A DNA stretch of 64,000 nt from CAG-273 sp963929915 (lineage in GTDB: Bacteria > Bacillota > Clostridia > TANB77 > CAG-508): assembly GCA_963929915.1 (NCBI GenBank), contig CAWVJY010000008.1:1-64000 (forward strand), given 5' to 3'. The notes beneath the pieces are model-generated. The model had not been told where the DNA came from, searched no databases, and was given only the letters and a program-made list of their open reading frames with translations. Positions 17,915 to 26,831 of the stretch are shown here, one piece after another. Both the position numbers and the translations under genes were made by a program. Positions within the stretch are counted from its first letter, which is position 1. Each line of letters starts with the position of its first letter.

Positions 17915-18000
17915 GTGTCCCCAATGGCTGATTTTCGACCAAAAAGGAACGTCCCTAGTGGCTGATTTTCAACCAAGAAGGAACGTCCCTAGTGGCTGAC
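17915..18000. repeat. Tandem GGGGACG-family repeats overlapping a coding end
   Basis: On the minus strand two near-identical units (TCAGCCACTAGGGACGTTCC then TTNTTGGTYGAAAA) are followed by a third partial copy (TCAGCCATTGGGGACA). The unit matches the hyd-operon remnant at 13877-13909. The first copy lies inside the DgkA-PAP2 reading frame and provides its stop codon at 17969. Confidence 0.75.
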
Positions 18001-18850
18001 ATATTCCGTATAAAATTAAAACTAGCACCGTACCCAAACAAGCACTAAAAATAATTTCTGAAAGTTTATGTTCTTTTGCAGCAATTCTACTTTCTGATAA
18101 TAAAATAGCCATTACTAATGAAAGCATTAATATAACAATATTATCTGTTAAAATCCAAATGATGGTATTTGCTCCAAAAGCAATTGTTGCATGTCCACTT
18201 GGTACAAATTTTGCATTTAGTCTTTTATGTTTATTGGTTTTAGCATAGGCAATAAGGGCTAATGCTGCAATCATAACCATAATCATAACGGCAAATGCTA
18301 AATGCATTGGTGAATTGGTAACATTTCTAAAAAAAGTTAATCCAATATCTGAAATTTTATCAAAGAATAGGAAATAAGCTACAATAATAGCATTAATAGT
18401 AGTAATTACTACTCCCCCTGCTGCTACATCTTTTGCAATTTTTGCTTTTGGGTGATATACATCTACATAAAGGTCTACTACAGTTTCAATAGCAGTATTT
18501 ACCATCTCTGCAAAAAGGATTAGGATAATGGTAAATAAAAAACATAAAAATTCTGCTCTGTCTAAATTAAAAAAGAGGCTAACAATTACTACAATTACTG
18601 CAATAATTAATTGTTTTTTGATATTACTTTGTGTAGTAGTTGCATAAATAATGCCATTAAAAGCATTTTTCCAAGCATCAATAAAGCCATGATTTTTGAT
18701 TCGCTCATCTTCTTTGTTCTGGCCTTGATTATTTTTTTCATTTTCTACATATTCTTCTTGTTTTGCATGACTTTCTTGATTTAATTTATCTTTTGGTTTA
18801 TGTTGTTTATTCTCTTGCTCTTGTTTTTCCTCTTTTCCCTTTGATTTCAT
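17969..18850 (-). CDS. Undecaprenol/diacylglycerol kinase fused to a PAP2 phosphatase-like domain
   Basis: Residues 1-60 are highly charged and probably cytosolic. Residues about 60-170 are a DgkA-type kinase with WKNAFNGI, the catalytic EMVNTAIETVVDL and the DVAAGGVVITTI helix. Residues about 185-290 are a PAP2-like membrane domain with VPSGHATIAFGA and SRIAAKEHKLSEI, where E replaces the usual Asp of motif 3. Together these suggest phosphorylation and dephosphorylation of undecaprenol or a lipid. The last codons (CQPLGTFLLG) come from the repeat element at 17915-18000, so the native C-terminus has been replaced. It follows ybeY by 13 bases, a conserved neighbour order. Confidence 0.85.
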   Translation of the reverse strand: MKSKGKEEKQEQENKQHKPKDKLNQESHAKQEEYVENEKNNQGQNKEDERIKNHGFIDAWKNAFNGIIYATTTQSNIKKQLIIAVIVVIVSLFFNLDRAEFLCFLFTIILILFAEMVNTAIETVVDLYVDVYHPKAKIAKDVAAGGVVITTINAIIVAYFLFFDKISDIGLTFFRNVTNSPMHLAFAVMIMVMIAALALIAYAKTNKHKRLNAKFVPSGHATIAFGANTIIWILTDNIVILMLSLVMAILLSESRIAAKEHKLSEIIFSACLGTVLVLILYGICQPLGTFLLG

Positions 18851-18863
18851 GCTTAGAGTCCCC

Positions 18864-19403
18864 TTACCTTGTAATATTTAATTGTTCTAATACATTTTCT
18901 TCTTTTTGCCTCATAACCTTTTTTTCCTCTTCTACCATATGGTCATAACCTCTTAAATGGTAAAATCCATGTACTAGCATATAAGCAAATTCTCTTTCAA
19001 AGCTATGTCCATATTCTTTTGCTTGTTCTTTTACTCTATCAATAGAAATAATAATATCGCCTAAAATGTCTTGCAATAGACCATTTTTCATAGCTTCCTC
19101 TTCTAGTTGTTTTGAATCTACTACCTGCTGTAGAGTATTTCCTTTGTGTTTTTCAATCAAATTGTCTAGTTCTTCCTTTTCAAACATTGGGAAGGAAAGC
19201 ACATCTGTTTCTTTATCTATATTACGATATTTTTTATTATATTTTCTAATTGTGGCAGGGTTTGTTAAAGTAACACAAATATAGAAAAGGGTAGGATTTA
19301 TTTTTTCTACCTTAAAACATGTTTGTATGATTTTATCAATAAATGCTTCGTACTCTACTTGTTCTGGAATGTCTTTCCATACAATTTCTGTTACCTTGTT
19401 CAT
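18864..19403 (-). CDS. ybeY: Endoribonuclease YbeY
   Basis: YbeY is a zinc-dependent RNase needed for 16S rRNA 3' maturation and ribosome quality control. The 179-residue protein carries the metal motif HGFYHLRGYDH near its end and the upstream TDVLSFPMF and LGDIIISIDRV blocks of the family. An internal acidic insert (about 80-105) is longer than usual. It precedes the dgkA-type gene as in many Firmicutes. The start MNKVTEIVWKD lies after GAGAAAGGATAGG at a rather long distance. Confidence 0.92.
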   Translation of the reverse strand: MNKVTEIVWKDIPEQVEYEAFIDKIIQTCFKVEKINPTLFYICVTLTNPATIRKYNKKYRNIDKETDVLSFPMFEKEELDNLIEKHKGNTLQQVVDSKQLEEEAMKNGLLQDILGDIIISIDRVKEQAKEYGHSFEREFAYMLVHGFYHLRGYDHMVEEEKKVMRQKEENVLEQLNITR

Positions 19404-19594
19404 TTTATGTATATTAAATCCTATCCTTTCTCCATTTTTTATTTTTACTTTGTTAGTTTAAATTTTTTGTTTAAATTTTTTGATTTGCTTTTTTAGGTTT
19501 GAGTTTTTATTTTATGTTTGTTTTTCTTATTTTTTTGCTTTATGTTTGCTATTCTTTATGTATTTCTATTTTTGTATTGTTTTATGTTTTGTAT

Positions 19595-21037
19595 TTAAGC
19601 ACTAACTGCACTCTTTTTTCTAGTTACTTTTGTTGTTGTCGTTCCCACTTTTTTTACCGTTACTTTTTCTGCATTTTGTGCTATTTTACGTGTTGCGGTT
19701 TTTGTTTTATTTTCTTTGCTAGCTTTTTTCTTATCTGTTTCTGCTGCTTTTTTGGTAGCTTTTTTGATTTCACTTTTTGTTTCTTGTTTTGTTGATTTTG
19801 CTACTTTTCTTGCTACTTTTTGAACTTTATTTTCTTTTTTTAATCCTTTTGTATAAGTTCCTTCTGATACATATTTATTTGCTATTTTTCTCATAGCGCC
19901 TAGTTCTACTAGCTTATCACAATAAAATTGCATAATTTTAAAATATTTATTTTCTTGTTTTCTTAATCTTTTTAGGTCATTCTTTAAGAATAAAATTTGT
20001 TTTTCTTTAATATACTCAATGTAATTGGTATCTTTCATTTTGTTTATTTCTTGATAGTTTTTCCAAAACTTTTTGTATTCTTCTCTATCTGCTGGTTTAT
20101 CCCAGTAAATTTTAGTAGATAATAATTTAACATGATATTCTTCTAATAAAGTCATTAATAAAGAATAAGCTTTTTCTTGTTTACGAGCTATTTTGGTGTC
20201 TACAATTAAGCTTCTTACATCATTTAGTAATTTATCATAACATTGTTCTGCTACAATTAATGGTAAGCTATGAGTAAATAATTTTCTACTAAGCCCTAAC
20301 AATATCATATTTTTTTCAATAACATCATTTTGGTCTAATTTACCAATTGTAAATTTTTCAAAGTTTTGATATTCTTCTACTATTTCTTTATATACCTTGT
20401 TTTCAGAATCTTTTTTCATTTTTAATGGTAAAATGTTTTCAATGTAATCTTCCAAAGTTTCAAAAATTTTATGATATATTTCATCTTTAGCACCTGGTGT
20501 TAAATTGTCTGCTAATTTGATAGAATAATGTTTTAATAAGCCTTTATATAGTCCTTCCATTTGGGCACAATAAAGTTTTTGATATTTATCTAATAATTGT
20601 GCCTTATTTAAATTTTCTACTGTTTCATAATCTAAATTTAATAAATACATTTGCTTTCTATATTTATACTCTAAATATTCTGTTTCTTTTAGATGAACAA
20701 TTGTATAATATTGTGACAAAGCATTTTTTTCAAAGTCATTTGCTGTGTCATTTTTTACTTTTTTATAAATAGAATCCATAATATATTTATCAATTGATTC
20801 TAAATAAAGGGCATATACATCTTCAAATTTTTGTGTGATTGCTTCTTGTTTCTTTTGATCTTCTATTTTGTCACATTGTGCATATGCTTCATATGATTTT
20901 AAAGCATTATTACGTTTCATGGAAATTAGCATTCCATTAATTCCAATTTTAGTTGGAATCAGTAATTTGCTTAATGTATTTGTTATTTTTGTAAAAAAGG
21001 TTTTCTCTTGGTATACTCTTAAACTTCTTTCTTCCAT
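19595..21037 (-). CDS. Unknown helical protein with lysine/alanine-rich C-terminal tail
   Basis: I do not recognise this protein. From MEERSLRVYQEKTFF it is almost entirely helical and soluble, with many Lys/Glu/Tyr residues and no enzymatic motif. The last 75 residues are a histone H1-like tail of Lys, Ala and Thr (pattern VARKVAKSTKQ, KKATKKAAE, TTTTKVTRKKS). Such tails often bind nucleic acid or polyphosphate, which is inference. A TTG at 21055 is in frame, but ATG 21037 has AAAGGAAG at proper distance. It lies directly after yqfD and may be co-transcribed with the yqfC-yqfD sporulation pair. The 190-base gap on its other side is T-rich with no feature. Confidence 0.7.
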   Translation of the reverse strand: MEERSLRVYQEKTFFTKITNTLSKLLIPTKIGINGMLISMKRNNALKSYEAYAQCDKIEDQKKQEAITQKFEDVYALYLESIDKYIMDSIYKKVKNDTANDFEKNALSQYYTIVHLKETEYLEYKYRKQMYLLNLDYETVENLNKAQLLDKYQKLYCAQMEGLYKGLLKHYSIKLADNLTPGAKDEIYHKIFETLEDYIENILPLKMKKDSENKVYKEIVEEYQNFEKFTIGKLDQNDVIEKNMILLGLSRKLFTHSLPLIVAEQCYDKLLNDVRSLIVDTKIARKQEKAYSLLMTLLEEYHVKLLSTKIYWDKPADREEYKKFWKNYQEINKMKDTNYIEYIKEKQILFLKNDLKRLRKQENKYFKIMQFYCDKLVELGAMRKIANKYVSEGTYTKGLKKENKVQKVARKVAKSTKQETKSEIKKATKKAAETDKKKASKENKTKTATRKIAQNAEKVTVKKVGTTTTKVTRKKSAVSA

Positions 21038-21051
21038 GGCTTTTCTTCCTT

Positions 21052-22308
21052 TCAAAACACTAATTTTTCTTTTGTCGCGATGTTTTCTAATACCTCGTAA
21101 ATAACCTCAACTTCGATAGCATCTCCTACTTGTTTGGTAATAACCTGTTTGTCTAAAATCTGTTGTTCATTTATTGTTTGCTCTTCATTTTGTATCTGAC
21201 CGGTATTTGTTGTTTGTTCTGTATTTTCTACTTGTTGTGCATTTGCTATTTGTTCTTCTAATTTTTGCTTAGCCTGTTCTATTCCTATCTGTTTTGCTTC
21301 TTCTACTGTATAAATAACTTCTTGTTCTTCGTATTCTTGATAGGTTTTTGTATTGATTTCAATTGGTAAATAAAAATCAGAAAATAGTTTTAGTTTTTTA
21401 CTCGTCTCTATTGTATCATAATTTTTGAATTTTGAAACCCCTTTTGACAAATTTATTTCAAAATTATTTATCTTTACGGAATATTTATTTTCCTCATTCC
21501 CTGTTTTTACTTTTTTTACCTGTTTTAAAGGAACTTCTACTTTTTGAGAATACCAAACTTTTGCCTGTACTTCGCCATTTGCATGCACATAACGCATACC
21601 TGTATACTTTCCTTCTAGCCACCCGCCTACTAAAACACTACCTTTTGTTACAAGATCACCCTCTTTTACTAGGGGAGTACCGTTTTGCGCTGTTACTTTT
21701 ACAATTAATCCCTCTTTTGTTGCAATTAGATTACAATATTCTTCTTCTGGAATGATGTCTGGTTTTAAATCTGCTTCTACAATTTTAATAATGGCATTAG
21801 TTCCTTTTACTTCAATTCCCACCCATGCAATGTCGTCCCTTTCTAGACGAATTTGTTCTATCATATTCTTTGTTTGTAAACCTATTTTGCAACTTCCTAT
21901 TGTAAAATGATGTTTTTCTAGTATCTGCTGTATTTCTTCTTCAGGAATTGTTTCATTTCCTGTAATTTCAATATTCCAAATAAAATTAGATAAAGTGAAA
22001 ATAACTAGCAAAATAAATAAAAAGAAAAAGACAAAAATCTTTCTTTTTTTATATCTGTGTAGGAGAAAAGGAATTCCCTTTTTCCTAGTAATTTTTACTC
22101 TACATTTTGTTTTTTTTGCAATCTGTTTTATTTTTTTAAAATCTCGAATATTCATATTGACTTTTACAGTAGTAGAATGAGTTCTTTGTAAATTCCACAA
22201 AAAAATCTTTTGATTATTACAAAGATTCATAAAACGTTCAATAAAGTAGCCTTCTATTTCTATGGTTACATATCCTAAAAGATACCCCAGTAAAATTTGA
22301 AAATACAA
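21052..22308 (-). CDS. yqfD: Sporulation protein YqfD
   Basis: YqfD is a conserved spore-former membrane protein made in the mother cell; its biochemical role is not established. The N-terminal cytosolic part (about 1-90) ends in KKGIPFLLHRYKKRK. One membrane span at about 92-112 follows. The external part has the family blocks WNIEITGNETIPEEEI, RLERDDIAWVGIEVKGTNA and KEGLIVKVTAQNGTPLVKEG. A Gln/Thr-rich stretch (about 360-395) looks like an expanded repeat. It follows yqfC by 11 bases, the conserved order. Confidence 0.9.
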   Translation of the reverse strand: MYFQILLGYLLGYVTIEIEGYFIERFMNLCNNQKIFLWNLQRTHSTTVKVNMNIRDFKKIKQIAKKTKCRVKITRKKGIPFLLHRYKKRKIFVFFFLFILLVIFTLSNFIWNIEITGNETIPEEEIQQILEKHHFTIGSCKIGLQTKNMIEQIRLERDDIAWVGIEVKGTNAIIKIVEADLKPDIIPEEEYCNLIATKEGLIVKVTAQNGTPLVKEGDLVTKGSVLVGGWLEGKYTGMRYVHANGEVQAKVWYSQKVEVPLKQVKKVKTGNEENKYSVKINNFEINLSKGVSKFKNYDTIETSKKLKLFSDFYLPIEINTKTYQEYEEQEVIYTVEEAKQIGIEQAKQKLEEQIANAQQVENTEQTTNTGQIQNEEQTINEQQILDKQVITKQVGDAIEVEVIYEVLENIATKEKLVF

Positions 22309-22319
22309 AGTTTTTCCTC

Positions 22320-22625
22320 CTATTCTTCGTCAGTAACTGATTCAAAATCAATAGAATCTATTTTTCCTGTTACCAATAAGTCATCTGTTGTCATTTCTTC
22401 TAAATGTAATTCATAGCCATTGATATTTAATATTCCAATATAAGTACTAATACGAATATAAAACTCTTGATATTCTAAAATGGATTTATAATTTTCAATT
22501 AACATTTTTTCAAATCCCAACACTGTTACTTTTGGTAAATTGGTAGAAACTTCTTGTGGTATTTCTAATAAACGGCTTACTTTACTGGGTATATTTTTCT
22601 TTTTTCTTTTAGCAAACTTAGACAT
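22320..22625 (-). CDS. yqfC: Sporulation protein YqfC (YabP/YqfC family)
   Basis: The 101-residue protein shows KVSRLLEIPQEV, PKVTVLGFEKMLIENYKSIL and YELHLEEMTTDDLLVTGKI, the usual YabP/YqfC pattern. Members are mother-cell sporulation proteins linked to spore morphogenesis. It is encoded directly before yqfD as in Bacillus and Clostridium. An AAGGAGAACAAAAA ribosome site precedes the ATG. Confidence 0.9.
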   Translation of the reverse strand: MSKFAKRKKKNIPSKVSRLLEIPQEVSTNLPKVTVLGFEKMLIENYKSILEYQEFYIRISTYIGILNINGYELHLEEMTTDDLLVTGKIDSIDFESVTDEE

Positions 22626-22683
22626 TTTTTGTTCTCCTTATCTCTTTATCATTTTATTTTTTATCTTTTAGCTCTTTATTTCC

Positions 22684-23496
22684 TTATCTTTGAAATTCAT
22701 CTAAACTTTTAAACTCATACCCCATTTTTTTAATTTCTTTAATACAATAGTCTAAAATATTACTATTATCTTTTGAAGTAGCATGTAATAAAATAACACA
22801 GCCTGGATGAATATTGTCCAATATTTTTTGTGTTCCATAGTCTTCTCTTCCTTGTTTATTTTCGTCCCAATCATCATAGGCCAAAGACCACATTACTGTT
22901 TTATAGCCCAAAGTATTGGTATAAGCTATAGTTCTTTCGCTAAATTCTCCTTTTGGTGGACGAATATATTTCATCTCATAATTAAATTTTTCATACACTG
23001 CTGTGTGTAAGTCCATTACCTCTTTTTGTATTTGTTCTTCTGTTAAATCTGGCATAGACTTATGGTTTACTGTGTGATTTCCTACAATATGCCCTTCATC
23101 AATCATTTGTTTCACTAAATCTGGTTGTGTATTTAAATAATGGGCTGTAATAAAAAAGGCTGCTGGTACTTCATTTTCTTTTAGAACTGCCAGAATTTTA
23201 GAGGTATAACCTGCCTCATAACCTTCATCAAAAGTTAGGTAAACATATTTTGAATCTGCATTTCCCATACAAATTCCATCATAAGTATCTAAAATCTTTT
23301 TATTTACACTACCAACATCTGGTTGTTTATGGTCTTTGCCCCTTTTTATTCCCCAACCAATTTTCTTATTGCTTAATGTAGAACTACTGGTTTGTATGGT
23401 TTGATTAGTCTGACTTGTATTTACCGTACAATACATAAAAACAAAAATAACTAAAGTAGTAAATAGTAAAATGATAATATTAAAATGTTTTTTCAT
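22684..23496 (-). CDS. pdaA: PdaA-like polysaccharide deacetylase (spore cortex type)
   Basis: PdaA removes acetyl groups from muramic acid on the way to cortex muramic-delta-lactam. After one N-terminal span (signal anchor, about 6-24) comes GWGIKRGKDHKQPDVG, typical of PdaA. The NodB domain follows with YLTFDEGYEAGYTSKIL, VGNHTVNHKSMP and RPPKGEFSER, then the late WSLAYDDWD and HPGCVILLHATSKDN. The TFDEGYE form (rather than TFDDGP) is the PdaA signature. Proximity to yqfC/yqfD supports a sporulation role. ATG 23496 is better spaced from GAGAGG than ATG 23508. Confidence 0.85.
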   Translation of the reverse strand: MKKHFNIIILLFTTLVIFVFMYCTVNTSQTNQTIQTSSSTLSNKKIGWGIKRGKDHKQPDVGSVNKKILDTYDGICMGNADSKYVYLTFDEGYEAGYTSKILAVLKENEVPAAFFITAHYLNTQPDLVKQMIDEGHIVGNHTVNHKSMPDLTEEQIQKEVMDLHTAVYEKFNYEMKYIRPPKGEFSERTIAYTNTLGYKTVMWSLAYDDWDENKQGREDYGTQKILDNIHPGCVILLHATSKDNSNILDYCIKEIKKMGYEFKSLDEFQR

Positions 23497-23706
23497 ATTA
23501 AATTTCATTCCTCTCTCTTTATTCTAAAGGCATTTATAATGATAAAAGCATTTTTTGAAACTAAAATTTTTTTCCTTTACTTTCTCATAATTTATATTTA
23601 TGAAAAGAAAACAAAAAAATAACTAGTATTTTCTATTTTCAAAAATCACTGTTGATACGTGCATTATCGCCAAAAATCGACAGTTTAAAAATTTTTTTAA
23701 AATTGC

Positions 23707-23735
23707 TTGACAATCTATTTCTTTTAGATTATATT
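23707..23735 (+). promoter_or_regulatory. Promoter of agrA-agrC
   Basis: TTGACA (23707-23712), 17 bases and TATATT (23730-23735) form a strong sigma-A promoter about 105 bases before agrA. The 312-base gap it sits in also holds a small hairpin at about 23649-23684 (CTGTTGAT/ATCGACAG), which lies upstream of the promoter. Confidence 0.8.
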
Positions 23736-23841
23736 AATAAAGTACTGGAAAATTTTAGGTAATACTGTTATATTTTGTCGAACAAATTTTGCATCTAATT
23801 TTTCAGATTTTTAATTTCATATGTATACGGAGGATAAAAGG

Positions 23842-24588
23842 ATGTTAGATTTTGTGTTATGTGATGATAACCTTAATGTTCTGAAAAAACTAGAGAAAAT
23901 GCTAGAATCTGTATTAATTCGTAACAAGTTTGAGGCACAAATTGTTTTAAGTACTACTAGACCTGATGAATTAATGAATTACATACGAAATCACACTGTT
24001 AATGTCGTCTTTTTAGATATCGAATTAAGGTCAAATATAACTGGTTTAGATTTAGCAGATATGATTCGAAAAAAAGATAAAAACGTATACATTATTTTTA
24101 CAACTGGTCATCTAGAATATGGTTTAGTAGCATATCGATATAAAACATTTGATTATTTGCCAAAACCAGTTACCCCAGAAAGATTGGAAGATACTATCAT
24201 AAGACTATTTGAAGATGTTTCTGGAACGCAAACAAATTTTGTTAGGTTAGATAATAATAAGACAATTATTAGACAAGACAGTATTCAGTATATTCAAAAA
24301 GATGGAATGAAAGTAATTTTTCACACTGACACAAGAGATTATGAAACTTATAGTTCTTTTAAAAAGATTTTGCCACAATTACCAAATCAATTTATGCAAT
24401 GTCATAAATCTTATATTGTGAATCTCAAAAAAGTGACAGATATTGATACAACGAAAAGTGTTGTTTGGTTAAATAATAATAAGGATCTAAAATGTTTTAT
24501 AGGTCCTAAATATAAAAATAAATTTATGGAGGTATTTAATGATGGAAATTTTTCAAACTATTTGGACGGCTCTTACAACGCAAAATGA
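23842..24588 (+). CDS. agrA: AgrA-like LytTR response regulator
   Basis: It is a transcription factor activated by phosphorylation from the adjacent sensor. The receiver domain has DFVLCDDNLNVL, the phospho-acceptor Asp in VVFLDIELRSNITGLDLA and KTFDYLPKPVTPERL. The LytTR DNA-binding domain (about 140-235) has IQYIQKDGMKVIFHT and FMQCHKSYIVNLKKVTDI. ATG 23842 follows GGAGGATAAAAGG; a further in-frame ATG at 23821 has no ribosome site. The 3' end overlaps agrC by 50 bases, indicating one transcript and coupled translation. Confidence 0.9.
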   Translation: MLDFVLCDDNLNVLKKLEKMLESVLIRNKFEAQIVLSTTRPDELMNYIRNHTVNVVFLDIELRSNITGLDLADMIRKKDKNVYIIFTTGHLEYGLVAYRYKTFDYLPKPVTPERLEDTIIRLFEDVSGTQTNFVRLDNNKTIIRQDSIQYIQKDGMKVIFHTDTRDYETYSSFKKILPQLPNQFMQCHKSYIVNLKKVTDIDTTKSVVWLNNNKDLKCFIGPKYKNKFMEVFNDGNFSNYLDGSYNAK

Positions 24589-25897
24589 AATGTTATCTAC
24601 AATTTTACTTTTTCCTATATATTTTGTAGATATATTGGTAAATATGTTATTATTTACAACTATATTTGATATTAAAGCCACTAAAAAGTCGAAAATAATT
24701 TATGTGCTTAGCATGGGTATATTTGCTTTTATTACTAGGACATTTATTCCTAATCCATATGCTACTTTTTTAAATATGATAGTAATTATATTATTTATTA
24801 AATTTATTTTAAAAACTTCATGGTTAAAATCTTTATTATCTGAATTCATTGTAATCGCAGTTGGTAGTGTTTTAGAATTATTCTGGTTCAGATTATATTA
24901 TACTATTTTTAATTTACCACAGGAACAGGTTTTAACAACACCAATCTATAGAATTTCTTCTATACTAATTATCTATTTATGTGTTTATTTAATTTATAGA
25001 ATCATTAAATTTTTTAAATTCCATTTTAATTTAGAAAATATGACCAAGAAAAGCAAAATTCTATTTGTTATTAATACATTAATAGGAATTATAGCCATTG
25101 GTGCACAATTTTATTTAATAGCTTTTTATAGTGATAAAATGCCAGTTGGTGTTACCATTGTTAGTATTTTGAGTTTACTTGCTTATTTCTTTATTAGTAT
25201 TTATAGTTTGTTAAATACTACTAAATTAGAAACTACATCTCAAAATTTAGCAGAAGCACAATTATATAATAAAACCTTAAGTTTATTACATGATAAAATG
25301 AGAGGTTTTAAACATGATTTTCATAATATTGTCCAAGGTATTGGTGGTTATATTAGTAACAATGATATGGAAGGTCTTAAAAAATATTATTCTCAATTAC
25401 TAAAAGATTGTAACCAAGTAAATAATTTAACTGCATTAAATCCATCTATTATTAATAATTCTGTTATTTATAACATTTTAGCTGCCAAATATCATAAAGC
25501 AGATGAATTAGGAGTACAAATTAATTTAGCTATTTTTATGGATTTAAATGAAATAGAAAAACATATGAAAATATATGAATTTACCAGAATTATGGGTATT
25601 CTTATGGATAATGCAATAGAAGCTACTGCTGAATGTCAAGATAAGATTATTCATGTTACTTTTAGAAAAGAAGAAAATAGAAAAAGAATTGTAATGATTA
25701 TTGAAAATACCTATTTAGATAAAGATGTGGACATTGACCGAATTTTTGATAAAGATTATTCTACTAAATCAAAAGAAACAAATAGTGGACTCGGATTATG
25801 GGAAGTAAGGCAAATATTAAAGAAAAACAATAATTTAAACTTATTTACTACCAAAAATGAAGAATTTTTTGTACAACAATTTGAAATTTATTATTAG
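24539..25897 (+). CDS. agrC: AgrC-like quorum-sensing histidine kinase
   Basis: The N-terminal half (about 10-215) has six or seven membrane spans that would detect the cyclic peptide. The C-terminal half is a GHKL-type kinase: the H-box has FKHDFHNIVQGIGGYI, the N-box ILMDNAIEA and the G-box SGLGLWEVRQIL. This layout (hydrophobic sensor plus HPK10-type kinase) is that of AgrC. The start is the ATGATG after TATGGAGGTATTTA inside the end of agrA. A bidirectional terminator follows, facing agrD. Confidence 0.88.
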   Translation: MMEIFQTIWTALTTQNEMLSTILLFPIYFVDILVNMLLFTTIFDIKATKKSKIIYVLSMGIFAFITRTFIPNPYATFLNMIVIILFIKFILKTSWLKSLLSEFIVIAVGSVLELFWFRLYYTIFNLPQEQVLTTPIYRISSILIIYLCVYLIYRIIKFFKFHFNLENMTKKSKILFVINTLIGIIAIGAQFYLIAFYSDKMPVGVTIVSILSLLAYFFISIYSLLNTTKLETTSQNLAEAQLYNKTLSLLHDKMRGFKHDFHNIVQGIGGYISNNDMEGLKKYYSQLLKDCNQVNNLTALNPSIINNSVIYNILAAKYHKADELGVQINLAIFMDLNEIEKHMKIYEFTRIMGILMDNAIEATAECQDKIIHVTFRKEENRKRIVMIIENTYLDKDVDIDRIFDKDYSTKSKETNSGLGLWEVRQILKKNNNLNLFTTKNEEFFVQQFEIYY

Positions 25898-25902
25898 AAA
25901 TC

Positions 25903-25942
25903 TAGAAAGTAGAACCTTAGAAGATAAGGTTCTACTTTTTAT
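25903..25942. terminator. Bidirectional terminator between agrC and agrD
   Basis: The hairpin AAAGTAGAACCTT/AAGGTTCTACTTTTT is flanked by A- and T-rich tracts on both sides. It can end agrAC from the left and agrBD from the right. Confidence 0.75.
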
Positions 25943-25998
25943 CGTTTTTTATGTTTTAAGGAAATATTATATTTTTAGCATTTTTAACTTTTTTTAAA

Positions 25999-26118
25999 TT
26001 AATCTTTTTTAATTAATGATGCAGGCATTTTAGGTTGATGTAAAATTCCTAAAACTAGACATGCAGTATTAGTTGATTTTGCATATTTTTCTGCTACTTT
26101 TGCTAATAATTTTAACAT
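25999..26118 (-). CDS. agrD: AgrD-like cyclic lactone autoinducer precursor
   Basis: The 39-residue peptide starts MLKLLAKVAEKYAKS, an amphipathic leader, followed by the core TNTACLVLGILHQPKMP and a charged tail ASLIKKD. In agr systems AgrB cuts after the core and links the Cys sulphur to the C-terminal residue of the ring. Here Cys20 is the obvious ring residue, and HQPKMP matches the conserved post-core segment of clostridial AgrD. A perfect AAGGAGGAATT ribosome site lies at the right distance. It follows agrB by 86 bases; the gap holds a hairpin (AATAATAGCATT/AATGCTTTATTAT, about 26154-26189). Confidence 0.85.
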   Translation of the reverse strand: MLKLLAKVAEKYAKSTNTACLVLGILHQPKMPASLIKKD

Positions 26119-26204
26119 TTGTAATTCCTCCTTAAATAAAATAAAGTTTATATAATAATAGCATTGCCGGCTAATGCTTTATTATCCCTTATCTCATGTT
26201 TATA

Positions 26205-26831
26205 TTATGAAGCAGTTTCTTCACTACCATAAACTTCATAGCCATGTTTATTATTGGTTAGTTTATATGAAATTGGCATAATGGTTAAGTTTTGTAAAAA
26301 GATTCCATAAAGTAACATATAACTAATAATTTTATCTGGGCTAAAAACGATAATTGCTAGTAAAATTGGTAAGAAAACATATGCTTTTATTCTTTTTATT
26401 TTTCTTTCTTTTTTGCTTAAAATAGGAATATTTTCTGTATCTGCTGGAGCATATTTAATAATAAAAATAATGCTCATTATTCCTATTATAAAAGTTAGCA
26501 GATATAAAATATAATTTTGTGTAATTGGTAAATATTTGGCAATAAGAATAGGAAAAAGATATAAAATAGTAGTAGTTATCATACATCCAAGATGTGTTTT
26601 TAAGTGAAATCCTCCAGTAAAACTCCTATATGGTGCAAGTAGTAAAAACATAAGCAAAATATACCATCCCACATTTAAGAGAAATCCAATAATAATTAAT
26701 AAAAGAATTTTTGGCATTTCTCCAAATAATATTCTTACTCCAAAAGTAATCACCATTTCTTTTTCTTCATCTATCTCTGGCATTTTTTGTTTTATTTTTT
26801 CTATAATCCAATCACAAAATTTATCTATCAT
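26205..26831 (-). CDS. agrB: AgrB-like accessory gene regulator peptidase
   Basis: AgrB is a membrane cysteine protease that processes AgrD and helps make the thiolactone. The 208-residue protein has five or six spans. Its catalytic region APYRSFTGGFHLKTHLGCMI contains the family His and Cys seven residues apart. The basic KKERKIKRIKAY loop is also typical. It is first of agrB-agrD on the minus strand, converging on agrA-agrC. A GAGGGATAAAA ribosome site precedes the ATG. The region upstream carries a four-copy 23-bp repeat array at 27001-27085. Confidence 0.9.
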   Translation of the reverse strand: MIDKFCDWIIEKIKQKMPEIDEEKEMVITFGVRILFGEMPKILLLIIIGFLLNVGWYILLMFLLLAPYRSFTGGFHLKTHLGCMITTTILYLFPILIAKYLPITQNYILYLLTFIIGIMSIIFIIKYAPADTENIPILSKKERKIKRIKAYVFLPILLAIIVFSPDKIISYMLLYGIFLQNLTIMPISYKLTNNKHGYEVYGSEETAS

